Assembly (NCBI RefSeq): GCF_021631985.1
Contig: NZ_CP070225.1
Location: forward strand, 7,068,001 to 7,132,000
Direction: 5' to 3'
From: Sandaracinus amylolyticus
GTDB lineage: Bacteria; Myxococcota_A; Polyangia; Polyangiales; Sandaracinaceae
Length of the DNA: 64,000 nt
The notes under the pieces were generated by a model that saw only the letters and a program-made list of their open reading frames with translations, searched no databases and had not been told where the DNA came from. Both the position numbers and the translations under genes were made by a program. Of this stretch, positions 52,639 to 59,085 are shown in pieces (position 1 is the stretch's first letter; every line of letters starts with the position of its first letter).

Positions 52639-52950
52639 TCAGCTCCGCGCGACGAACGAGTCGCAGGTGCCCTGCGGGTGGATCCCGCCCGCGACGACCG
52701 AGCACGTGCCACACGCGCTCTCGCCGCCGGTGTAGAGCTGACAGCGCACGCAGTGGCGCGACGCGTCGGGCCCGTGATCGACGTAGTGCAGCGCGGTGCG
52801 CATCGCCTGATCACCAGCCGGGCCCGGGGTGCACTCGAGCGCTCCGCCGCCGCAGCCGATCGCGGTGACCGCAGGCGCAGCCGCGAGCACCACCAGGCTC
52901 CGACGCATCATCTCGCGCCGTCCCAGCCGGCGCGCGTCGTCGTGGTCCAT
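52639..52950 (-). CDS. High-potential iron-sulfur protein-like (HiPIP)
   Basis: A 103-residue TAT-exported protein (signal RREMMRRSLVVLAAAPAVTA). Mature part about 65 residues with CVRCQLYTGG, CGTCSVVAGG and GTCDSF, matching the four-cysteine HiPIP pattern (C-x2-C, C, C). HiPIPs are soluble periplasmic carriers. Start ATG 52950 has a good ribosome site (AGGAGGGAACG). First gene of the nor operon, so it may donate electrons to NorC. An operator-like palindrome overlaps its ribosome site. Confidence 0.82.
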   Translation of the reverse strand: MDHDDARRLGRREMMRRSLVVLAAAPAVTAIGCGGGALECTPGPAGDQAMRTALHYVDHGPDASRHCVRCQLYTGGESACGTCSVVAGGIHPQGTCDSFVARS

Positions 52951-52960
52951 CGTTCCCTCC

Positions 52961-52982
52961 TGACCGCGCATCGTGGCGGTCA
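52961..52982. promoter_or_regulatory. Inverted repeat between nor operon and CBS gene
   Basis: TGACCGC (52961-52967) and GCGGTCA (52976-52982) with an 8-base spacer. It lies 11 bases before the HiPIP start and overlaps the ribosome-binding region, and 36 bases before the CBS gene start. Could be a repressor operator or an RNA hairpin controlling translation. It is not of the TGA-N6-TCA form. Confidence 0.5.
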
Positions 52983-53017
52983 CGCGATGGAAGCTACGCG
53001 CCGGGGACGATCCACCC

Positions 53018-53743
53018 ATGACGCAGATCAACCGCCGCGCGCGGTCCCTGATCCACATCATGCAGACAGACATGGAGGACGCGATGGCGCTGCGCGCAGA
53101 CGAGGCCGAGGCACCGGGACGACGCGGCGAGCGAACGCTGGTGGTCGCGTGCCCGCAACAGATCGACGCCGTGCCGATCGCGGTGTGCGCGAAGTGCGAG
53201 CTCTGCGACGGGCTCGAGCTCGACGCGAGCGCGGGCACGGTCTCGGTGCGCTGTCGGGTGGAGCCCGAGCCCGCGGTCGACGGTTGGGCATCGGAGGTGG
53301 ACGCGCCGGTGACGCGCTTCATGGCGTCGCCGGTGATCACGGTGCCGCACGACAGCGCGCTCGAGAACGTGCGGTGGTGGCTCGTCGATCGCGGCGTCGG
53401 CGCGATCCCGGTGATCGACGACGGCGGCGCGCTGATCGGCATCCTGTCGACGACCGACGCGCTGCGCGAGCTCGGTGACGCGACCAGCACGGTCGACGCG
53501 ACCCCGCGACACGCGCGGGCACGAGCGCACGGCGAGCTCGCGCTGTCGGGCATCACCGCGCGGGACGCGATGACGCCGGTGGTGCACGCGGTCACGACCG
53601 GCGCGACGATGGCGCGCACCGCGCAGCTGATGGCGCGCGAGCGCGTGCATCACGTCGTGGTGCTCGACGCGCACGGTGCGTTGGTCGGGATCGTGTCGAG
53701 CCTCGACGTCGCGCGCTGGGCTGCCGCCGTCGCGCGACGGTGA
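53018..53743 (+). CDS. CBS-domain protein with cysteine-rich N-terminal segment
   Basis: A 241-residue protein. Residues about 60-85 have CPQ and CAKCELCDG, a possible metal site; then two CBS domains about 100-155 (RFMASPVITVPHDSALE) and 185-240 (ARDAMTPVVHAVTTG, VVVLDAHGALVGIVSSLDVA). The pair binds nucleotides. ATG 53018 is preferred over an upstream GTG/ATG because it follows the inverted repeat and gives a good MTQINRRARS start. Divergent from the nor operon; may sense energy or redox state during denitrification. Confidence 0.8.
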   Translation: MTQINRRARSLIHIMQTDMEDAMALRADEAEAPGRRGERTLVVACPQQIDAVPIAVCAKCELCDGLELDASAGTVSVRCRVEPEPAVDGWASEVDAPVTRFMASPVITVPHDSALENVRWWLVDRGVGAIPVIDDGGALIGILSTTDALRELGDATSTVDATPRHARARAHGELALSGITARDAMTPVVHAVTTGATMARTAQLMARERVHHVVVLDAHGALVGIVSSLDVARWAAAVARR

Positions 53744-53776
53744 GGGCGAGCCTCACCGTCGCGCTGGCGAAACGGA

Positions 53777-53935
53777 CTACGGCTTGGTGAGGATGCCGAG
53801 CACGATCACGGCACCGAGCAGGAGGACGAACGCGATGATCATGACGAGCGGGCCCTTCGAGTCGGGCACGTCGTTCGCGTCGTTCTTCAGCTCGGAGCCC
53901 GTCGCCTCGGCGCCCTCGTCGGGACGCTCGGACAT
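53777..53935 (-). CDS. Small single-pass membrane protein
   Basis: 52 residues: acidic soluble N-terminus (MSERPDEGAEATGSE) and one helix PLVMIIAFVLLLGAVIVLGIL near the C-terminus, ending TKP. The strong ribosome site CAGGAGAACGTC before ATG 53935 supports it as a real gene despite its size. It resembles small accessory subunits of respiratory complexes in form only. Convergent with the CBS gene. Confidence 0.65.
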   Translation of the reverse strand: MSERPDEGAEATGSELKNDANDVPDSKGPLVMIIAFVLLLGAVIVLGILTKP

Positions 53936-54006
53936 GACGTTCTCCTGTCGAAGATGATGAGAGCGCACGCGCGGTGCGCGTGCTGCGGATCGTTCGACGG
54001 GAGTCG

Positions 54007-54342
54007 CTAGAAGTCGTCGGGATCGGCGCGATGCGCGCGACGCTCGCGTCGTCGCATCAGCGCTCTTCGGCTCCGCGCGCGAGCGCTGCGCGCACGGACG
54101 AGCGAGCCGCGCGACGGCAGCCACCGAGGCGCAGGCACGGGCAGCGAGATCGGCCGCGGCGCGACTGCACGCGCGGGCGCGAGGAGGATCGCGCGCGGGG
54201 CCTGCTCGACGTCGACGTCGGGCGCGCTCGCGACCCGCACCGAGGCGGGCGCTCGTCCCGCCGGCGACACACGCGGCGCGTCGTGCGCGACGCACGCGGC
54301 GAGCACGAGCAGAGCTGCGAGAGCACGACCGAGCAGCAACAC
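54007..54342 (-). CDS. Possible small lipoprotein
   Basis: About 111 residues from GTG 54342 (TTG 54351 also fits). Leu/Ala-rich signal with lipobox LVLAACV, then a Pro/Val/Ala-rich segment and a very Arg-rich end (RRERRAHRADPD). The lipobox is convincing but the rest is low complexity, so this may be a chance frame in GC-rich DNA. The 200 bases between it and the next plus-strand gene (54343-54545) hold nothing I recognise. Confidence 0.4.
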   Translation of the reverse strand: MLLLGRALAALLVLAACVAHDAPRVSPAGRAPASVRVASAPDVDVEQAPRAILLAPARAVAPRPISLPVPAPRWLPSRGSLVRARSARARSRRALMRRRERRAHRADPDDF

Positions 54343-54545
54343 CGGCCGCAAGACTGACCGACAGCGGTGCGCGCGCAACCGCGGTGCGTGTGACACGGAC
54401 GATCGACACACGTGCGGCGTGTCGCCACGCGCAGAGCGCGCCGATGCGCGCCGTCTCTGGCGCACGGTCACCGGCACGGGATTGGCTCTCACGGTTTCCC
54501 GAGCTGCGGGGCAACGATCCCGCGCAGCGACGACGGAGTGGATCG

Positions 54546-54842
54546 ATGATCGACTGCGACGAAGTGCCTCACATGCCGCTCTCGCGCGCGCTCGCGGATG
54601 CGTGTGCGCGCGTCGCGGAGACCTTCGAGCAGCGGTGGCCCTCGAGCCCGATGGCCGACCGCGCCGCCGCGAGGGCGCGCGCCGCCGCGATGCAGCTCCG
54701 CGGATGCCAGCGGTGCCGGCGTGGCCTCGCGCTCGCGCAGCCGTCGTGGCGCATCGTCGAGGTCGACGGAACCACGTTCGGTCTCTTCTGCAGCATCGAG
54801 TGCGCGGAGGCGTACGACGTGCGCGCGGAGCCGCGTGCATGA
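54546..54842 (+). CDS. Small putative zinc-binding protein
   Basis: 98 residues from ATG 54546. A C-terminal CQRCRRG ... LFCSIECAEAY pattern looks like a small TRASH/MYM-type zinc ribbon with paired cysteines about 30 residues apart. The N-terminal half is helical (LSRALADACARVAETFEQRW). Function unknown; possibly a metal or DNA-binding accessory. Upstream in-frame starts are rejected as they run through Arg-rich noise. Confidence 0.6.
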   Translation: MIDCDEVPHMPLSRALADACARVAETFEQRWPSSPMADRAAARARAAAMQLRGCQRCRRGLALAQPSWRIVEVDGTTFGLFCSIECAEAYDVRAEPRA

Positions 54843-54915
54843 TCGCTCCCGGCGCGCGAGTCGTCTCACGTCGGGGTCGTTGCGAAGAAATCACCGCCGT
54901 GATGTCGTGGTCGTG

Positions 54916-55128
54916 ATGAAGCGCGTCACGCTCGCACGCCGCATCGCTGCGCGTCGTCGGCTCGTCGAAATGGCCGAGGATTTCGCGCCTTTCTACGACC
55001 GCACACGCCTCGAGCGTCTGTTGCGGGAGCGCGCGCCAGGGCTCGTGCAGCTCGTTGGTGAGCGCGAGATCGAGGCCGTGCTCGAGCTCGCGACGCGCCC
55101 CCTACGAGCCGACAACGCTCCGAATTGA
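54916..55128 (+). CDS. Small hypothetical helical protein
   Basis: 70 residues from ATG 54916. Basic, helical (LARRIAARRRLVEMAEDFAPFY, then RLERLLRERAPGLVQLVGE; each read as a helix). No motif recognised. It follows the zinc-ribbon gene by 73 bases, in which a 25-codon frame exists but is not supported. The next 144 bases to 55272 contain no gene I can support. Confidence 0.5.
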   Translation: MKRVTLARRIAARRRLVEMAEDFAPFYDRTRLERLLRERAPGLVQLVGEREIEAVLELATRPLRADNAPN

Positions 55129-55272
55129 CTCGCGCCACGCGTGGCGTCGTGCCCCGCCGCGAGCTGCACGTGGAGCGCCGCGCGACGGAGCTCGAGCACG
55201 TCGTGCGCAGGAATCGAGCTTCCGCCGCTGGAACCCGTTTTGAACAGGACGATCACTCGGAAGTGAGGGATC

Positions 55273-55692
55273 GTGACGACGGAAGACCTCGCGCGCCGGA
55301 AGCAGGAGCTGTTGTGGATCCAGCACGAGCAGGGGACGTTCGTGCGGCGCGAGAAGCGCTACTGCCGCCACGACAAGGACTACGTGCTCGCCGTGGGGCC
55401 GGCGCGCTGGTGGGGCCGGGTGCTCCCCGCGATCGCGCTCCTCGGCTTCGTCGCGGTGATCCTCGTGGTGTTCGTCGACCCGTTCGGCATCTTCGCGCTG
55501 ATCGCCGCAGGTCTCCTCATCGCGGTGCTCGGCCCGTTCATCGCGCTCGCGCGACGTCCGCTCCGATGCCCGCGCTGCCGTCGCGAGGTGCCCTATCACA
55601 CCAAGGAAGAAGCCGACGAGGCCGATCGCCAGGACGCAGCGCGACGCGCTGCGATGGGGATCGAGCGCCCGAGCGCATCGTCGCCGACGTGA
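55273..55692 (+). CDS. Small membrane protein with cysteine pair
   Basis: 139 residues from GTG 55273, with a plausible ribosome site (GTGAGGGA) before it. N-terminal soluble part with two cysteine/His residues (RYCRHDKDY), two helices (VLPAIALLGFVAVILVVFV and FALIAAGLLIAVLGPFIAL), then CPRCRREVPYHT, a CxxC knuckle. Similar layouts occur in zinc-ribbon membrane proteins of unknown role. It converges on the SMR gene with 15 bases between stops. Confidence 0.7.
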   Translation: MTTEDLARRKQELLWIQHEQGTFVRREKRYCRHDKDYVLAVGPARWWGRVLPAIALLGFVAVILVVFVDPFGIFALIAAGLLIAVLGPFIALARRPLRCPRCRREVPYHTKEEADEADRQDAARRAAMGIERPSASSPT

Positions 55693-55707
55693 CGATCGAA
55701 CGCGCCC

Positions 55708-56034
55708 TCAGTGCGGACCGCCGCTCGCGTGGAGCACGACGACACCGGCGATGATCAGCGCGATCGCGACCACCTTGGGCACGGTCAACGCGTCACCGAA
55801 GAACGCGAGCCCGATGACCGTCACCGCCGCCGTGCCCAGGCCCGACCACACCGCATAGGTCGTGCTGAGATCGAGCCTCTGGATCGCCTGGCTCACGAGG
55901 CCGAACGAGCCGAGATAGCCCAACATCATCAGCACGCTTGGCACGGCCCTGGTGAAGCCCTCGGACAGCTTCATGCAGGTGAACGCGCCGACCTCGCACA
56001 CGATCGCAGCGATCAGCAGGAGCCAGCCCGACAT
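55708..56034 (-). CDS. Small multidrug resistance (SMR) family transporter
   Basis: A 108-residue protein with four helices and the SMR signature: membrane Glu in AIVCEVGAFTCMKLSEGFTR (conserved Glu-14 of EmrE), LSTTYAVWSGLGTA and VPKVVAIALIIAGVVVL. Works as a dimer driven by proton exchange, exporting cations or hydrophobic compounds. It lies 17 bases downstream of the methyltransferase gene and may export the product of the isoprenoid operon. EmrE-like rather than the guanidinium exporter type, by AYAVWSG-like residues; not certain. Confidence 0.9.
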   Translation of the reverse strand: MSGWLLLIAAIVCEVGAFTCMKLSEGFTRAVPSVLMMLGYLGSFGLVSQAIQRLDLSTTYAVWSGLGTAAVTVIGLAFFGDALTVPKVVAIALIIAGVVVLHASGGPH

Positions 56035-56051
56035 GCGCGCCGCCCTTCGAT

Positions 56052-56870
56052 TCAGGAGCGAGCCGACGTCGGTTTGAGCGCGCGGATCACCACGTAGCCC
56101 GCGAGGCCGCTGCGCACGAGGCGGGCGAGCGCGCGGAGCAGCGCGCCGTCGGTCCAGCTCAGCGTCGAGAGCACTCCGCGTCGCTCGGCCCACTCGTAGA
56201 ACGCGCCGATCGTCTCGTGACCGACGTGCTCGATCGCGACGTCGACGAACCCGACGTCCTCGAGGATCAGCCGGTACGTGTCCGCGGTCCACACGTTGGC
56301 GCGCGGCACCGACGTCGCGCGACAGAGCAGCTCGATCGCGGCCTGCTCCATCAAGTCCCGGCTCGGCCGGCAGATCACGGAGTCGACCAGGCCGAGCGTG
56401 CCTCCCGGCACGAGCGTGCGAAACGCTTCTTCGAGGAAGCGTCGTCGCGGGCGCATGTGGTCGGCGCCTTCGATGCAGATCGTGTGGGTGAATTGCGCGC
56501 TCGCGAAAGGAAGCGCGGTGCCACTGCCGTGGTGGATCGCGATCGCGCCGGAGGCGCCCGACATTCGCACTCGCGCTCTCGCTCGGTGCACCGACTCGCG
56601 CGCGAGATCGACTCCATCGATCACACATCCGAACGTCCGATGGAGCAGCACTGCCGGTGCTCCCACGCCGCACGCGACGTCGAGGACGCGGCTCGTCCTC
56701 GACAGCCCGATGCGCCGGCCCAGCGAGAGCACCAGGTTCGCGCACGCGTCGCGATGGTCGTCCGTGCTCTGCGTCCAGAGCCCGAAGCTGAGATGACCCT
56801 CCGAAGCGTGCTCGTGATGGCGGTTCATCGCCTCGTAGAGAATCGCGTTCGTGCGTTCCTCCGCTCGCAT
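56052..56870 (-). CDS. SAM-dependent methyltransferase
   Basis: A 272-residue class I methyltransferase. Motif I VLDVACGVGAPAVLL (SAM-binding), then IDGVDLARESV, ALPFASAQFTHTICIEGADHM and PGGTLGLVDSV. The N-terminal region (NRHHEHASEGHLSFGLWT) resembles small-molecule and sterol/ubiquinone-type methyltransferases. ATG 56870 has a ribosome site (AAAGGAAGGGC). A 132-base gap separates it from the prenyl synthase gene, so it may have its own promoter. It could methylate a terpenoid intermediate; substrate unproven. Confidence 0.88.
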   Translation of the reverse strand: MRAEERTNAILYEAMNRHHEHASEGHLSFGLWTQSTDDHRDACANLVLSLGRRIGLSRTSRVLDVACGVGAPAVLLHRTFGCVIDGVDLARESVHRARARVRMSGASGAIAIHHGSGTALPFASAQFTHTICIEGADHMRPRRRFLEEAFRTLVPGGTLGLVDSVICRPSRDLMEQAAIELLCRATSVPRANVWTADTYRLILEDVGFVDVAIEHVGHETIGAFYEWAERRGVLSTLSWTDGALLRALARLVRSGLAGYVVIRALKPTSARS

Positions 56871-57002
56871 GCCCTTCCTTTCGGTGAGAGGTGCGCAGCA
56901 CCCACGCCGGAAGGATCGGGTGACGAGCGGACGCTCGACGCGGAGATCTCGACCGATGACGACGACGAGCCGACGAGCAGGCGCGGCGCGCCGACGACTC
57001 GC

Positions 57003-58058
57003 TCATCGCGATCGCTGACCCAGCGCGGTCAGCGCACCGAGCAATGCGCTCCGCCCGCGCTCGCGAAGCGGAGCGTCGCGCAGTGCGTCTCGACTCTGCG
57101 TCAGGAGCTCTTCCAGACGTGACTGGAGCCGCGCCCGCGCCCCGCGCTCGATCATCTGCGAGACGACCTGCTCGATCTCGCCATCGCTCGCGTCGACGCG
57201 CCCGAACACCCGGGACAAGAGCGGGCGAGACACGTCGTCCTCGAACAGATCGAGGACGAGCGCAGTGCGTTTTCCACGACGGATGTCGGCGCCGACGGGC
57301 TTGCCGGTCACTCGGGGATCGCCGAAGACGCCGAGCAGATCGTCCCGCAGCTGGAACGCGATCCCCAGCGGGCCGGCATAACGATCGAGCGCGACGCGCA
57401 CGCTCGACGTGGCCGACGCGAGCGCTGCGCCCATCCGCACCGGACCCAGCGCCGTGTAGCTCGCAGTCTTCAGCGAGTGCACCAGCTCGACGTCCTCGCG
57501 ACCGAGCGCGGCCGCGTGCACGTCCAAGATCTGCCCGAACACCACGTCGCTCTGGGTGGAAGCGAAGATGCGCGCGCACTCCGCGATCCGATCGGACGGG
57601 CCCTGCTGCGAGAGCAGCTCCGACTGCGCCAACGCAATCGCCAGATCACCGGCGAGGATCGCGGACACCGCGCCTGCGTGCTCCGACTCGAACGTGCGGC
57701 CGAGCTCCGCGTGCACGCTCGGTCCGCCTCGTCGCGTCTCGTCCTGATCCATCCAGTCGTCGTGGATCAGGAAATACGACTGGAGCAGCTCGAGCGCGAC
57801 GCCCGCCTTCGTCACCGCGCGCACGTCGTCGTCGTCGCCGGCTGCGACGTACGCCGCCGCGAGCATCGCAGGACGAAATCGTTTGCCGCCCCGCAGCGTG
57901 ATCGCCCGGAGCGACCTCGCGGTCGCGAAGGTCGCCGGGCCATATCTCGCCGCACGTTCGCAGAGCACATCGAACCGCGCCTCGAGCTCCGCGTCCACCG
58001 CGCGGCGGGTCGCGTCGAGGAGCGCCTCGAACGACTCACGCTCTCGATCGATGCTCAT
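57003..58058 (-). CDS. Short-chain prenyl diphosphate synthase
   Basis: A 351-residue trans-prenyltransferase that condenses IPP with allylic diphosphates. First Asp-rich motif DDWMD (100-104) with Tyr95 and Phe96 just before it, which in this family limit product length, suggesting C15 (FPP) rather than longer. RGGKRFRPAM, second Asp-rich motif FQLRDDLLGVFGD, and KPVGADIRRGKRTAL are present. ATG 58058 overlaps the stop of the DVDDTA gene (ATGA). Operon with HMG-CoA synthase, IPP isomerase and MVK-HMGR. Confidence 0.93.
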   Translation of the reverse strand: MSIDRERESFEALLDATRRAVDAELEARFDVLCERAARYGPATFATARSLRAITLRGGKRFRPAMLAAAYVAAGDDDDVRAVTKAGVALELLQSYFLIHDDWMDQDETRRGGPSVHAELGRTFESEHAGAVSAILAGDLAIALAQSELLSQQGPSDRIAECARIFASTQSDVVFGQILDVHAAALGREDVELVHSLKTASYTALGPVRMGAALASATSSVRVALDRYAGPLGIAFQLRDDLLGVFGDPRVTGKPVGADIRRGKRTALVLDLFEDDVSRPLLSRVFGRVDASDGEIEQVVSQMIERGARARLQSRLEELLTQSRDALRDAPLRERGRSALLGALTALGQRSR

Positions 58059-59062
58059 GACGTCGCCCGCAGCGCATCGACCAGCGAATGTCGCGCGCTC
58101 GAGCTCTCTCCGAGCAAGAAGCGCTTCGAATAGTCGACGCACAGACCCGGCAGCGTCGCGTTCATCCACTGGAGGTTGTAGCCGTGGACGTAGGTCAGTC
58201 GTTCGTCCCCCGCCCAGCGCGAGCGGATCTCGTTCGACTCGAGCTGATCCAGCTCACGCTCGAGATGACGCCGGAGCACGTCGCGCGAGCGCTCGGTCAA
58301 GAACGGCCGATGCGCGCGGTCGTAGAACAAGAGCAGGAAGACCCCGACCACCTTCGGCTCGTAGTACATCATCAGGTCGAGGTACCGACCGGGGATCGAG
58401 GCGTTGATCAGCTTCTGGTTCTCTTCGAAGACACGTCGCTGCAGCTCGTTTCCGTCTTCGGGGAGCGCCGTGATCATGTTCGCCATGCAGAGCAGGTCGC
58501 AGTCCCACTTGTGCCAGTCCGCGTGCTCCCAGGTCCGCAGCACGAATCGGCGGTCGACCTTCGCTTCGATCGCCGCATCGTGAAAGCGTCGCGGCAGCGT
58601 GTCTCTCGAGAGGAACGGGCGCAGCTGCTCGTCGCCGGCGGGCCGACCGCGGTACTTGAGCCACCACGCCGTGTCGTCGACGTCGTGCACGATCTTGGTC
58701 GGCCGCCGCCCGCGGAAATACGGCCGCCCACTCGTCAGCTGCGACTCCTTCCACCACCCGCAGAGCGTTCCGTCTCCGAACTCCGCCAAGTGCTGCTCGA
58801 GCTCACGATCGATCGCCAGCGAGAGCCCCCGGCGGATCAGGGTCTCGAGCAGGTGGAATCCATTGAGGTCGTGGAGGCGCGCTCGCACGGTCCCGCGGCG
58901 ATCGACGAACACGACGTAGTTGCCGGGATCGAAGGGCTGCGCCGCACTCTCGTCGATCGGCGCTCCGACGAGCCAGCCTCCGACTTCGTCGGCGACTGCC
59001 ACCAGCTCGTCGCGAATCTCCGTCCACTTGATCTCGAAGAGCTTCTCCAGCCAATAGGGCAT
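58055..59062 (-). CDS. Unrecognised protein with DVDDTA motif in isoprenoid operon
   Basis: 335 residues from ATG 59062. Mostly helical, rich in Trp and His, with no signal. Residues 127-132 read DVDDTA within KIVHDVDDTAWWLK. That is the DxDDTA of class II terpene cyclases, whose second Asp protonates the substrate; it also fits the DxDxT of HAD phosphatases. Other blocks: NGFHLLETLIRRGLSL, EHADWHKWDCDLLCMANM, YVHGYNLQWMNATLPGLCVDYSKR (quoted by its YNLQWMNAT part). No other cyclase motif is clear. Position between MVK-HMGR and prenyl synthase, with ATGA overlap, argues for a role in terpene formation. Function is unproven. Confidence 0.75.
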   Translation of the reverse strand: MPYWLEKLFEIKWTEIRDELVAVADEVGGWLVGAPIDESAAQPFDPGNYVVFVDRRGTVRARLHDLNGFHLLETLIRRGLSLAIDRELEQHLAEFGDGTLCGWWKESQLTSGRPYFRGRRPTKIVHDVDDTAWWLKYRGRPAGDEQLRPFLSRDTLPRRFHDAAIEAKVDRRFVLRTWEHADWHKWDCDLLCMANMITALPEDGNELQRRVFEENQKLINASIPGRYLDLMMYYEPKVVGVFLLLFYDRAHRPFLTERSRDVLRRHLERELDQLESNEIRSRWAGDERLTYVHGYNLQWMNATLPGLCVDYSKRFLLGESSSARHSLVDALRATS

Positions 59063-59085
59063 CTCGGACTCCGTGTCGGAAGGGC

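Noticed and set aside
54838-54916. 25-codon frame after the zinc-ribbon gene
   Set aside because: Too short, no ribosome site or conserved feature.
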